Source of the DNA: Scopulibacillus darangshiensis
Lineage (GTDB): Bacteria > Bacillota > Bacilli > Bacillales > Sporolactobacillaceae
Direction: 5' to 3'
NCBI RefSeq assembly: GCF_004341035.1
Contig: NZ_SLXK01000020.1
Coordinates: forward strand, 1-64,000
DNA: 64,000 nt
Part shown: positions 26,171 to 34,525 of the stretch, piece by piece
How positions within the stretch are numbered: position 1 is the first letter of the stretch
Layout: each line of letters opens with the position of its first letter
Program-made: the position numbers and the translations under genes
The notes under the pieces: generated by a model
Told to the model about the DNA's origin: nothing
Seen by the model: the letters and a program-made list of their open reading frames with translations, nothing else
The model's database searches: none

Positions 26171-26270
26171 TAACACCACTTCCTTTAGCATTATTGTAAC
26201 AAATGATTGTTTTAATGCATAAAAATCTAAGCCACCGGTTATTCCGATCAAAACCATACTTGCCCAAATC

Positions 26271-27743
26271 TTATTTTGCAGCGGCATATTGACATTTCCC
26301 ATTAATAGGGAGCTCAATTTGGATGGTCGTCCCTCTATTTTTTTCGCTGTTGACATCAATTTTTCCTTTATAATTTTCAACAATATGATAGCAAACCATT
26401 AAGTCCAGTCCTGTCCCTTTTTCTTTTGTAATGTAAAGGGGTTCGCCAAACTTTTCTGCAAAAGCCAGAGGAATGCCTTTACCTTGGTCTGTAAAAGTAA
26501 TGATGATGCTACTTTCTTTTTCATAAAGTTTCACCTTAAGGGTACTCTGGGGTTCCATTGAAGCCATACCATTGTGTAGAACCGTATAGAATAACTGCTG
26601 AATCTGCTTTTTGCAGCAGGGCAGCACATAGTTGCCTGGGGCAATATCCTTCTCAATCTCAACGCAGTTAATAGCAGCCTGGAATTCTAGCTTTGAGATG
26701 CAATCATCTAATATTTTATCAAGTTTTTCGTTTTGCAAAAATGTTTCATCTTCAGGTTCATCCAGGAGAAGGAGCTTAGAAATCAGTCTCTCAATTTCTT
26801 TGGTTTCATGAAGCATAACGTCAACATACCGAGGGAATTCTTCATTGTTATGATATTCATTTCTTTCACCAAGCCTTTTCTGCAAAAGCTGAAGAAAACC
26901 CGTTAAGCCTGTTAATGGATTTCGGATTTCATGAGCCAAAGTGGCGGCCAGGGTGCCAGCCATTCGTATTTTATCCGATTTATGGAGCCGCTCCTCTAAG
27001 GCCTTGCGCTCCGTGATATCTCTGATGACCGACAGATGCAGCCCCGGCAGAATGTTCCCTTTTGTATAATACTCGACAACACGTGCCCGCCCTCCTTTCC
27101 TCATGATGGTCAGCTCGCCGTTCAGTTTCCCCTCATGAAATAATGAGATTAGCCTCGCCTTTCTATTGTTAGGGTATAAATTTTCATCCATAAATTCACT
27201 CATTGTTTGGCCAAAAATGCGGCATGCAGCGAGGTTGCCGGCAATTCTCTTTCCTTCATCATTAAAAATGATCATGCCATCAAGTGACTGTTCAAAGGCC
27301 GCCAAGAATTTGGCTTGATTCACCTCAGTGTCCGGATCCGTATGTTGAGCCGTTATTTCCGTAGTCGTGGAAATGATTTCAGTCACTTCACCGTTATTTG
27401 TGACTGGATATAATGAGGTGGAGTAAGCTTGGTTATCTATTTGTGTTTCAAAATGAATATGCTTGCCGGTAAGAGCTGTCTGATAATAATTTAAAAGGTT
27501 AGGAACAACATTTCTTACTGATTCCGGAAGGCTTTTTTCGACGGGCTTTCCGGGCTGAATGCAGTCAGACCATCTGCCGCGTATGAAATTATAATATAAA
27601 GTGCCGTTTTTCTCGATAATGCCCATAATGCTGCAGGGCGTATAGTGTGATGCTTGTTGATAATACTCTAGTTGTCTTCTGGCTTCGTAGAGTTCATTTT
27701 CTAAAGCCTCTATTTTTTCCTCTAATTTATTAATCATATCCAC
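26271..27743 (-). CDS. Orphan PAS-domain sporulation-type histidine kinase
   Basis: A 490-residue soluble sensor kinase: N-terminal coiled coil (1-32), a first PAS-like region (33-130), a second PAS domain (about 145-245, ending RDITERKALEERL), HisKA with the phosphorylation site His271 in LAHEIRNPLTGLTGFLQLL, and a HATPase_c domain (N-box variant FYTVLHNGMASM, G1 DQGKGIP, G2 KEKGTGLDLMVC). No transmembrane helix. The H-box matches KinA/KinE-type kinases that feed the Spo0F phosphorelay, and no response regulator is adjacent. Start is a GTG at 27743, with an ATG two codons later as alternative. I infer a role in sporulation entry, which would fit with the Rap protein in this window. Confidence 0.85.
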   Translation of the reverse strand: MDMINKLEEKIEALENELYEARRQLEYYQQASHYTPCSIMGIIEKNGTLYYNFIRGRWSDCIQPGKPVEKSLPESVRNVVPNLLNYYQTALTGKHIHFETQIDNQAYSTSLYPVTNNGEVTEIISTTTEITAQHTDPDTEVNQAKFLAAFEQSLDGMIIFNDEGKRIAGNLAACRIFGQTMSEFMDENLYPNNRKARLISLFHEGKLNGELTIMRKGGRARVVEYYTKGNILPGLHLSVIRDITERKALEERLHKSDKIRMAGTLAATLAHEIRNPLTGLTGFLQLLQKRLGERNEYHNNEEFPRYVDVMLHETKEIERLISKLLLLDEPEDETFLQNEKLDKILDDCISKLEFQAAINCVEIEKDIAPGNYVLPCCKKQIQQLFYTVLHNGMASMEPQSTLKVKLYEKESSIIITFTDQGKGIPLAFAEKFGEPLYITKEKGTGLDLMVCYHIVENYKGKIDVNSEKNRGTTIQIELPINGKCQYAAAK

Positions 27744-27833
27744 GGATTTGCTCTAACCCCTTTTCCGTCATAACAGTTTCCTAAATTTATACAAACAACC
27801 CTTTGTAAAATATCATAATGTTCATGTTCAGTC

Positions 27834-27851
27834 AATATTCTTCTGAATATT
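27834..27851. promoter_or_regulatory. Perfect inverted repeat upstream of the kinase gene
   Basis: AATATTC-TTCT-GAATATT, about 90 bases upstream of the kinase start and 145 bases before the ykvI start. It could be an operator or a small hairpin; no T-run follows. The rest of the 252-base intergenic region shows no other clear element. Confidence 0.35.
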
Positions 27852-27995
27852 TGAAACAATAGGGGCGATCCTAGTTCTTTACTCCCATCCCAGGCTCATC
27901 TTTGTTTCTTCCTGCATAATCCGGACAAGTTGCAAATATAATGGGAATGATTACGATACGAACCACCACTTGGGATGCGGCTGGGAGAGGGTAGC

Positions 27996-29057
27996 ATGAG
28001 AAGAGCAAAATTGATTTTTCAGGTTGCGGTGACATACATTGGAACCATCGTTGGAGCGGGGTTTGCATCAGGTAAGGAAATCATTCAGTTTTTTACCCAA
28101 TATGGTGGTCTCGGCACGGCGGGTGTTCTTGTCAGCGGGATCGTGTTTACCTGGGTAGGCACTAAGCTGTTGATTTACAGCAGCAGGATCAAGGCTTACT
28201 CTTTCAAAGAACTGGTTGTGCATATCTTTGGGGAACGGGTCGGGATGTTAATCCAATGGCTCATATTTTTTATTTTATTTGGCACAACAGCCGTTATGCT
28301 GTCTGGGGCAGGGGCTATCTTTTATGAGCAATTAGGTTTGTCAAAACAATTGGGAATTGTCATCAGTATGCTTCTATGCTTTCTCCTTTTGATGAAAGGC
28401 CTTAAAGGGATATTCTTCATTAATTCGTTAATTGTTCCAATTATGTTCACCTTTACAATTGTGATGACTGTTTCCATCTTTTTTGTCGGTCAAGGGAACG
28501 AAAGCGGCCATATTACGTTGCTCTTGCTTTCAGCCGGGGGATATAAATGGCTTTTTAGTGCACTGTCGTACGTTTCCTTTAATTTGATAACTGCTTTAGC
28601 TATTCTTGTCCCTTTAGGGAAAGAAATTCGCGATGAAAATGTCCTGAGTTTGGGGGGCTTCTTTGGCGGTTTGGGATTCACATTGCTGCTTATCATGACA
28701 CATTTTGTTTTACTTCATTATAATCAGGTCATTTCTTATGATATACCAATAGCTGAGGTCATAAAAGGGTTTGGCGGTATCATCCATCTTGTCTTCGTCA
28801 TAGTTATTTATGGCGAGATTTTCACAACCTTTATTGGCAATATTTTTGGGATGACGAGGCAAATTCAAAGTGTCAAACCGTATAACCATATTCACGTCGT
28901 CATTGTCCTTCTTGGGATCGCCTTCTTCATCAGCCAATTTGGTTACGGGTCATTAATTTCAATTCTATATCCTTTTTACGGTTACCTTAGCATGGCAAGT
29001 CTAATCTATCTGATGTTCGTCAGACTCCCTAAGGCGGGCAGTACTTTTAAGAAATAG
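27996..29057 (+). CDS. ykvI: YkvI family membrane protein
   Basis: A 353-residue integral membrane protein with about ten helices. The opening IFQVAVTYIGTIVGAGFASGKEI is diagnostic of the YkvI family, a conserved Firmicutes group distantly related to the APC transporter superfamily. No transported substrate is established to my knowledge. The ATG at 27996 has GGAGAGG upstream; in-frame ATG at 27975 lacks a site. It is followed after 47 bases by uppP. Confidence 0.88.
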   Translation: MRRAKLIFQVAVTYIGTIVGAGFASGKEIIQFFTQYGGLGTAGVLVSGIVFTWVGTKLLIYSSRIKAYSFKELVVHIFGERVGMLIQWLIFFILFGTTAVMLSGAGAIFYEQLGLSKQLGIVISMLLCFLLLMKGLKGIFFINSLIVPIMFTFTIVMTVSIFFVGQGNESGHITLLLLSAGGYKWLFSALSYVSFNLITALAILVPLGKEIRDENVLSLGGFFGGLGFTLLLIMTHFVLLHYNQVISYDIPIAEVIKGFGGIIHLVFVIVIYGEIFTTFIGNIFGMTRQIQSVKPYNHIHVVIVLLGIAFFISQFGYGSLISILYPFYGYLSMASLIYLMFVRLPKAGSTFKK

Positions 29058-29104
29058 ACTGTCATTGAAAGGGATCAGCGTATCAAACTATTAAGGAGGA
29101 TGTC

Positions 29105-29881
29105 ATGAATCATATAGAAGCCTTGTTCCTCGGAATTCTTCAAGGCCTTACGGAATTTTTGCCGATTAGCAGCTCAGGCCACCTTTATTTAGGCAGGCAT
29201 TTATTTGGACTAGATGAGGCTGGTTTATTTTTGGATACGATGCTCCATTTAGGCACCCTCATTGCCGTTATTGTTTTTTATAAAAAAGAGCTTCTGTATA
29301 TCATGAAACATCCTTTTAGTAAACTGACACTGCTTCTCATTGTCGGGACCATTCCCGCTGTCGCAGCGGGTCTGTTGTTCAAAGACTATTTTGAGGAAAT
29401 TTCGAAGACTGGCGTGACTATAGGATGGGAGTTTCTGATAACCGGTCTTATGCTCTGGACGGCTGATACGATGAAGGGCGGCTATAAAAAGATTGCTGAT
29501 CTATCTTATGGTGATGTCTTCTTTATCGGTGTTTTTCAGGCGACGGCGATTTTTCCCGCTATATCCCGTTCAGGGGCAACGATCGCCGCGGGGTTAGTGA
29601 GAAAGCTTGACCGGGAAACAGCCGCTTATTTTTCTTTTCTTCTTTCAACACCAGCTATTGCAGGGGCTCTCTTACTCCAATCGTTTGACCTTGTGGGAGG
29701 CAAAACAGAGGTGTCAGCTGGTACGTTAATGTTAGGTATGATCGCCTCGGGGATTTTTGGGTATATTGCGATACGCTGGATGATTAATTTCTTGAAAAAG
29801 CGGTCTTTAAAAGTTTTTGCTGTCTATGTTTGGCTCTTGGGCATTGTCGTCCTTACCGCTCAATTTACAGGGGTATTTTAG
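29105..29881 (+). CDS. uppP: Undecaprenyl-diphosphatase UppP (BacA)
   Basis: A 258-residue membrane enzyme that dephosphorylates undecaprenyl diphosphate to recycle the lipid carrier of peptidoglycan and teichoic acid synthesis; it also gives bacitracin tolerance. The two conserved signature regions are present: GLTEFLPISSSGHLYL near residue 15 and FPAISRSGATIAAG near residue 145, each with the expected Glu/Ser and Arg/Ser residues. Eight or so helices. AAGGAGG precedes the ATG. Its position among wall genes (amidase, LCP protein) is fitting. Confidence 0.95.
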   Translation: MNHIEALFLGILQGLTEFLPISSSGHLYLGRHLFGLDEAGLFLDTMLHLGTLIAVIVFYKKELLYIMKHPFSKLTLLLIVGTIPAVAAGLLFKDYFEEISKTGVTIGWEFLITGLMLWTADTMKGGYKKIADLSYGDVFFIGVFQATAIFPAISRSGATIAAGLVRKLDRETAAYFSFLLSTPAIAGALLLQSFDLVGGKTEVSAGTLMLGMIASGIFGYIAIRWMINFLKKRSLKVFAVYVWLLGIVVLTAQFTGVF

Positions 29882-29931
29882 TTGGAACAAATAATCATAG
29901 TTTAATTATTTGCAAGTTTGGAGAGACTAAT

Positions 29932-29968
29932 GGACAGGTATCTATTAAATGGGTTCCGGTCCTTTTTC
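29932..29968 (+). terminator. Probable terminator after uppP
   Basis: GGACAGG (29932-29938) pairs with CCGGTCC (29956-29962) with one mismatch, followed by TTTTTC. An AT-only dyad (CAAATAAT/ATTATTTG) lies just before, at 29888-29912. Confidence 0.55.
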
Positions 29969-30085
29969 TATTTTAAATCTACTATTCTTTTTATCACGTT
30001 TATCAGAAAATATATCCAATTTCATATAGAAAATCGGCTAAAACCCTTTATAATAGAATTATAGTGTATACAAGGAGGGTGAGTT

Positions 30086-31387
30086 TTGGCAAAATCTATG
30101 AAAATGTTCTCTATCATTATTCTTTTTTGTGCGCTGTTTGTTGGGACGGGTATGGAAAAGTCAGCTTATGCCAACACAGTGAAGAAAGTCGGCGCCAGTT
30201 CCTTAAATGTTCGGACAAAGCCAGGTCACTCGGCCAATGTTATTGGTTCTGTCAAGCGAGGAGCAACGGTTCAGGTGCTGGATGAAAAATACGGTTGGGC
30301 AAAAATCAGCGCCAGCGGCATAAAGGGCTGGGTTGCATCACAATTCCTAATGAACGGAAAAAGTGTCAGCGGTGGAGAAGTCATTGCAGATTCGTTAAGA
30401 CTGCGAGAAAAGCCATCTTCAAGCAGCGGTGTCGTCAAAATGCTTTCCAGAGGGACACATGTCACTATTTTATCGGAAAAGTATGGCTGGCTGTCAGTTG
30501 AAACTGAATCGGGGGTGAAAGGCTGGGTAAGCCACACTTTCATCAGTACATCGTCTCAATCAAGTCAAGGATCTTCATCCGGCAAATCAGAACAGGCTGA
30601 ATCGGTATCCGCAAAAGGGACAGTGACCTTGATCTATGATGGTGTCAATCTTAGAAAAGGTCCAGGGACTGATAAAAGAATTGTAGGTTACGCTCACCGC
30701 GGTCAAAAGTTCAGATCTCTAGGTTCACGGAATAATTGGGTACATATTCAACTGCCGAATCAAGGTGATGCATGGGTGGCCAGCTGGCTGGTAACGCATG
30801 GGTCAGTTAGCAATCACTCTAATTCTTCTCATTCAACTGGGGATCATGCAGGACTTCAAGGGAAAACGATTGTTGTTGATGCCGGCCATGGCGGATATGA
30901 CAGCGGCACAATTGGGGCATCAGGAACACTTGAGAAAAGTGAGACTCTTCCGGCAGCATCTATTCTTGCCTCAAAGCTAAGATCAGCTGGGGCACATGTC
31001 ACCATGACGAGAAAATCCGACACGTTCATATCCCTGGCTAATCGGGTCAATATAAGTGAAGCAAATCATGCTGATGCTTTTGTCAGTCTGCATTATAATG
31101 CGGCACTCGTGAATACAACAGGAATTATGACTTTTTATTATTCGCAAAGTAAAGAAAAGGCGTTGGCACAATCCGTTCAAAGCCATGTTATTCAGCAAAC
31201 AGGACTCAATAATGATGGCGTCAGGTTTGGAGACTATTACGTGCTTCGTGAAAACTCGAAACCAGCTATTTTAATTGAATTAGGGTTTTTGTCTAATGCT
31301 TCCGAGGAAGCTGTGGTGACAACATCAGGATTTCAAGAACAGGCAGCGGATGGCATTGTCCAAGGCTTATCGCAATTTTTTAATTAG
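30086..31387 (+). CDS. N-acetylmuramoyl-L-alanine amidase with three SH3 domains
   Basis: A 433-residue secreted autolysin: signal peptide (to about residue 29, ending SAYA), three bacterial SH3 domains (about 33-90, 97-155, 183-240, each with an LNVR/LRLR/VNLRKGPG-type motif and a WV ending), a Ser-rich linker, and a C-terminal Amidase_3 domain (about 255-433). The zinc ligands are His in VVDAGHGGYD, Glu in EKSE and His in VSLHYNA, and the catalytic Glu is in ILIELGFLSN. It cuts the bond between MurNAc and L-Ala. The TTG start at 30086 has AAGGAGGG seven bases upstream. A family A palindrome pair terminates it. Confidence 0.93.
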   Translation: MAKSMKMFSIIILFCALFVGTGMEKSAYANTVKKVGASSLNVRTKPGHSANVIGSVKRGATVQVLDEKYGWAKISASGIKGWVASQFLMNGKSVSGGEVIADSLRLREKPSSSSGVVKMLSRGTHVTILSEKYGWLSVETESGVKGWVSHTFISTSSQSSQGSSSGKSEQAESVSAKGTVTLIYDGVNLRKGPGTDKRIVGYAHRGQKFRSLGSRNNWVHIQLPNQGDAWVASWLVTHGSVSNHSNSSHSTGDHAGLQGKTIVVDAGHGGYDSGTIGASGTLEKSETLPAASILASKLRSAGAHVTMTRKSDTFISLANRVNISEANHADAFVSLHYNAALVNTTGIMTFYYSQSKEKALAQSVQSHVIQQTGLNNDGVRFGDYYVLRENSKPAILIELGFLSNASEEAVVTTSGFQEQAADGIVQGLSQFFN

Positions 31388-31396
31388 ATAAAGGGA

Positions 31397-31438
31397 AAAA
31401 GGGGTCTGACCCTCAAGGGTCAGACCCCTTTTTTTTTT
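31397..31438. repeat. Family A palindrome pair, copy 7 (terminator)
   Basis: Core 31401-31428, GGGGTCTGACCC and GGGTCAGACCCC around TCAA, with AAAAA before and a run of ten T after. It lies 13 bases after the amidase stop codon and makes a strong terminator. Confidence 0.9.
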
Positions 31439-31502
31439 ATCCCAAAACTCATTTAGGTGCATATCATATGGGTGATGTGACTATAAGGAGGAAATGAAAT
31501 AC

Positions 31503-32003
31503 ATGGAAAAGACTAGCGATATGGAAATTAATGAAAGAAATGAGATGGGCGGCTGGGATAACAATCAAATGGTTATGCCTCAAATGACCAGTCCAGAGAT
31601 GGGGATGATGCCGAACAACATGATGCCGAATGTAACGTCTCCAGCCATGGGTATGATGCCAAATATGCCGAATCCGGTGTCCCCCGCAATGGAAAAAGGG
31701 CTTGAAAAGCTGGTTGCTGACTGTGCTTTGACTTGCCAAAAAATGATCCATGATATTATATGTATGAAAGATTTGGATATGAGAAAGAACCAGCTTTGCT
31801 TATTGATGGATTGCTCTGAGATTTGCCATGTCACAGCATGCTTTATGGCGCGGAGGAGCTGTTTCACTCCGGCCCTTGCACATCTCTGTGCACAAGTTTG
31901 CGAGGCCTGCGGGTGTGAATGCCTGCGATTCCAAGACCCTATGTCCCAAATGTGCGGTCAGGTATGCTTAAATTGTGCGAGAGCATGCCGGACTGTAAGG
32001 TAA
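31503..32003 (+). CDS. Cys-rich four-helix copper-storage-like protein (DUF326)
   Basis: A 166-residue protein in two parts. The first 60 residues are Met/Asn/Pro-rich (SPEMGMMPNNMMPN and similar). The rest has 17 cysteines in about 100 residues, spaced along four helices in CxxxC patterns (CALTC, MDCSEIC, CAQVCEACGCEC, CGQVCLNCARAC). This is the layout of DUF326/Csp four-helix bundle proteins, which hold many Cu(I) ions in the core. The Met-rich arm may also bind copper. No signal peptide is seen, so cytosolic storage is likely. The ATG at 31503 is 11 bases after GGAGG; the ATG at 31494 is too close. A terminator follows. Confidence 0.82.
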   Translation: MEKTSDMEINERNEMGGWDNNQMVMPQMTSPEMGMMPNNMMPNVTSPAMGMMPNMPNPVSPAMEKGLEKLVADCALTCQKMIHDIICMKDLDMRKNQLCLLMDCSEICHVTACFMARRSCFTPALAHLCAQVCEACGCECLRFQDPMSQMCGQVCLNCARACRTVR

Positions 32004-32032
32004 GAAAAGGGTTAAAGGCAATTTAAGAGCAA

Positions 32033-32080
32033 AAAGCCACCAGAATTGCTTTTTAAGAGCAAGGGGTGGCTTTAATTTTG
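32033..32080 (+). terminator. Terminator after the Cys-rich gene
   Basis: AAAGCCACC (32033-32041) pairs with GGTGGCTTT (32065-32073), followed by AATTTTG. The 23-base loop contains a minor internal dyad (TTGCTTTT/AAGAGCAA). Confidence 0.7.
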
Positions 32081-32243
32081 CACGCTCCCCTGAAGGATGA
32101 CTTTTGGACAACTTTCTGAGACAAATTATTTTAAATATTAACATTGCTCTATAAAAGTGGTATTATGTTACTATATGTAAAGGCCTGTCTAATCATTCGG
32201 AATTGCGGCTTTTGGCCTATTTTACGAAAAGGAAGATCCATAC

Positions 32244-33161
32244 ATGGTAAAAAAAATAATGATTACTTTGGGAGTCATCATCGCTTTGTTGGTGGTTGGC
32301 GGGGGCGCCTATGCCTATTATCTCTATCATTCTGTGAAAAGCACTGCAGGGGAAATCTACGAGCCTGTCAAAAAGAATACAGAGGCGCCTTTAAGTAATA
32401 AGGGTGATAAACCAATCTCTATTCTCCTTATGGGTGTTGATGAGCGCCCGAATGATCGTGGACGCGCAGATACGTTGATTGTGATGACGCTGAATCCCAA
32501 GACCAAAACGATGCAAATGGTGTCCATTCCCAGGGATACCAGAACAAAAATTATCGGGCATGGCACCGTGGATAAAATTAACCATTCCTATGCTTTCGGC
32601 GGTACCAAAATGGCAATGGATACAGTGGAAAACTTTGTAGATGTCCCAATCGATTACTATGTAAAAATTAATATGCAAGGGTTGTCAGACCTGGTTGATG
32701 CCGTAGGGGGGATTACTGTTTATAATGACACAGTCGCCTGGACGGATGAAGGGTTTTATAAAAAGGGCTACCGCTACGAAAAGGGTGAACTTAACTTAAA
32801 TGGCCCTAAGGCGCTTGGCTATGTAAGGATGCGTCATTTTGACAGTGACTTTGGCCGGAACAAACGCCAGCGTGATGTCATTCAAGGTGTGATTAATAAA
32901 GCGGCAAGCTTTTCATCGATTTCCCGCTATGATGATATTCTTTCTGCTATTGAAGGCAATGTTAAAACAAATATGACCTTTGATGATATGAAATATATCG
33001 CTAAGAATTACCGCAGTGCAAGGCAACATATTAAGAGCTATGAGGTGAAAGGCACCGGCAAGATGATAAGAAATAACAGCGGCCAAAATATCTACTATCT
33101 TATTGTTAATGATGAAGAGAAACAAAAGGTTCATAATATGATAGCAGAACAACTTAAGTAA
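32244..33161 (+). CDS. LytR-CpsA-Psr family glycopolymer ligase
   Basis: A 305-residue LCP protein: one N-terminal membrane helix (IIALLVVGGGAYAYYLYH) and an extracellular LCP domain starting at ISILLMGVDERPNDRGRADTLIV. The pyrophosphate-binding Arg and Asp positions are visible (VSIPRDTRTKI; GPKALGYVRMRHFDSDFGRNKRQRDVI). LCP enzymes move undecaprenyl-linked teichoic acids or capsule polymers onto peptidoglycan. AAGGAAG precedes the ATG. A second, longer LCP protein is at 58111-59184 next to tagO, so this one may serve a different polymer. Confidence 0.9.
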   Translation: MVKKIMITLGVIIALLVVGGGAYAYYLYHSVKSTAGEIYEPVKKNTEAPLSNKGDKPISILLMGVDERPNDRGRADTLIVMTLNPKTKTMQMVSIPRDTRTKIIGHGTVDKINHSYAFGGTKMAMDTVENFVDVPIDYYVKINMQGLSDLVDAVGGITVYNDTVAWTDEGFYKKGYRYEKGELNLNGPKALGYVRMRHFDSDFGRNKRQRDVIQGVINKAASFSSISRYDDILSAIEGNVKTNMTFDDMKYIAKNYRSARQHIKSYEVKGTGKMIRNNSGQNIYYLIVNDEEKQKVHNMIAEQLK

Positions 33162-33163
33162 AT

Positions 33164-33200
33164 AAAAACGGCCGGGTGAGATTCTTACCCGGCCGTTCCA
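33164..33200 (-). terminator. Terminator of the rap-pheromone operon
   Basis: AACGGCCGGGT (33167-33177) pairs perfectly with ACCCGGCCGTT (33187-33197). On the minus strand a TTTTATTTA run follows the stem, so it ends the leftward operon; it also lies at the 3' end of the rightward LCP gene. Confidence 0.88.
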
Positions 33201-33206
33201 GGTGCG

Positions 33207-33434
33207 TTAGATCCTGGTTCCGCCATGATCAGCTCTAGTCCCGCCGTGGTCGTCGGCCAGTCTCGTTCCGCCATGATCAGCTCTAGTCCCGCCGTGGTCG
33301 TCGGCCAGTCTCGTTCCGCCATGATCGGCCCTAGTCCCGCCGTGATCGCCTGCTGATAAGTCGCCTGCTGCGAACATGCCTAATAGTCCAGCTGTTAATA
33401 CAGCACCGCCAAGTAATTTAATAGATTTCTTCAT
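33207..33434 (-). CDS. Multi-copy Phr-type signal peptide precursor
   Basis: A 75-residue protein with a Lys-rich start and hydrophobic signal sequence (residues 1 to about 23), followed almost entirely by tandem DHGGTR units: six copies, separated by A or LAD (pattern ADHGGTR-LADDHGGTR repeated). Rap phosphatases are inhibited by penta- to heptapeptides cut from the C-terminus of secreted Phr precursors, and Phr peptides often end in Thr (ARNQT, ERGMT, SRNVT, DRNTT); DHGGT fits this form. The ATG at 33434 overlaps the rap stop (ATGA), with GGGAGG eight bases upstream, exactly the rap-phr arrangement. Peptide identity and the multi-copy release are inference. Confidence 0.85.
   Translation of the reverse strand: MKKSIKLLGGAVLTAGLLGMFAAGDLSAGDHGGTRADHGGTRLADDHGGTRADHGGTRLADDHGGTRADHGGTRI
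33217..33360 (-). repeat. Three 48-bp tandem repeats in the pheromone gene
   Basis: Units start at 33217, 33265 and 33313 on the plus strand. The first two are identical and the third diverges at its far end. Each encodes 16 residues holding two DHGGTR copies. Near-identity suggests recent expansion by slippage or unequal recombination. Confidence 0.92.
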
Positions 33435-34525
33435 TTTAAAGCCTCCCTGAAAAAAAGTTTATCCTTTGCAACATGGCCAAGGTGATAATAATCACTTGCT
33501 TTTTCATGATTGTTTGTATTATAAAAAATGTTGGCAAGCCGTTCGGAGTATTCTTGAACAAAGTACCATAAGTCTTCACTCTCGAAATACTTAATACCAT
33601 CCATAATGATACGTTCTAACTCCTCGATTGAATGGTCAGAGTGAAGTGCTTTAATCATGTTGAGATGGTAGAAGTACTCAGTATTCTCAATTTCCTTGCA
33701 AACACGAAGCCCCTCTTCAAGGATTGGAAAAGCCTTCTTAGGCTGGTCAGTTTTTAAATATTCTCTAGTCAGCAAAAAAAGTGTTTTAGGATTATAAAAC
33801 TGCCTTTTGTAAACGTCCTTCAGGTAGCGAATAGCTATTGAAGAAAGATTTTGCTCTGAGTAAAGATATCCCAGATTATATTTAATAAGCAACAACAATT
33901 CTTCATCATCGCTTTTCTGCGCCAGGTCCAATGCAAAGAGAAGGTGTTCCTCAGCATCTTCAAATTGCTTTAAGGCAATGCAATTTACACCCAGCAGGTT
34001 TTCACAATCAGCATCTTTATTTTGAAACTCCTGATACTTATGAAAAATGCCTTGTGCAATATTGACATGATTAATAGACAGCAGGCTTTTTCTTAGATCA
34101 TAATATACCGTTGCTATTCTATAGTGGAACTCAGCTTTTTCAACATCGTCTTTGGTGTGTTCCAGCCGCTTTTTTGCCTTTTTATAAAAATTTAATGCAT
34201 CATGATATTGACCAATGGTCCAAAAATATAGCCCTTGAAAAAAGTAATAATAGTATGTAAGCGAGTGATCAAAGTTTTCTTTGAAGGGCTCCACTTTTTG
34301 CAGCAAAGCCTCCGCCTCGTCTAAGTTTTTCAGCAATATATGATGGCGGTAATCCAGAAGCGTGTAAGAAATCATGAAAGTTTGATCTTCCATCATGCCG
34401 TCTATCTTAGCTTCTACCCGCCTTTTAGCTTGTTCGGCTTTACTGACATGATTTAAGCGAATTGCATTATACCAATTGTCTAAAAGAATCTCCGTTTCTC
34501 CTGGAGTTATGGCAGTTGGGCACAT
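33431..34525 (-). CDS. Rap family TPR aspartate phosphatase/regulator
   Basis: A 364-residue soluble protein with the Rap architecture: an N-terminal three-helix bundle (ETEILLDNWYNAIRLNHVSKAEQ ... MMEDQTFMISYTLLDYRHHILL) and about six TPR units (for example YHDALNFYKKAKKRL, FEDAEEHLLFALDLAQ, AFPILEEGLRVCKEI, SDYYHLGHVAKDK). Rap proteins dephosphorylate Spo0F~P or block ComA/DegU-type regulators, and are switched off by a Phr peptide bound in the TPR groove. The ATG at 34525 has AAAGGACGG upstream. It overlaps the downstream peptide gene by four bases. Which target it has cannot be read from sequence. Confidence 0.88.
   Translation of the reverse strand: MCPTAITPGETEILLDNWYNAIRLNHVSKAEQAKRRVEAKIDGMMEDQTFMISYTLLDYRHHILLKNLDEAEALLQKVEPFKENFDHSLTYYYYFFQGLYFWTIGQYHDALNFYKKAKKRLEHTKDDVEKAEFHYRIATVYYDLRKSLLSINHVNIAQGIFHKYQEFQNKDADCENLLGVNCIALKQFEDAEEHLLFALDLAQKSDDEELLLLIKYNLGYLYSEQNLSSIAIRYLKDVYKRQFYNPKTLFLLTREYLKTDQPKKAFPILEEGLRVCKEIENTEYFYHLNMIKALHSDHSIEELERIIMDGIKYFESEDLWYFVQEYSERLANIFYNTNNHEKASDYYHLGHVAKDKLFFREALK

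Noticed and set aside
26171-26383. A longer form of the 66-residue protein overlapping the kinase gene
   Set aside because: The upstream part is antisense-free but overlaps kinase codons in another frame and has no ribosome site; the ATG at 26170 has a good one.
33217-33360. 48-bp direct repeats as a CRISPR or intergenic satellite
   Set aside because: The repeats keep an open frame with a signal peptide and ribosome site, and have no spacers.
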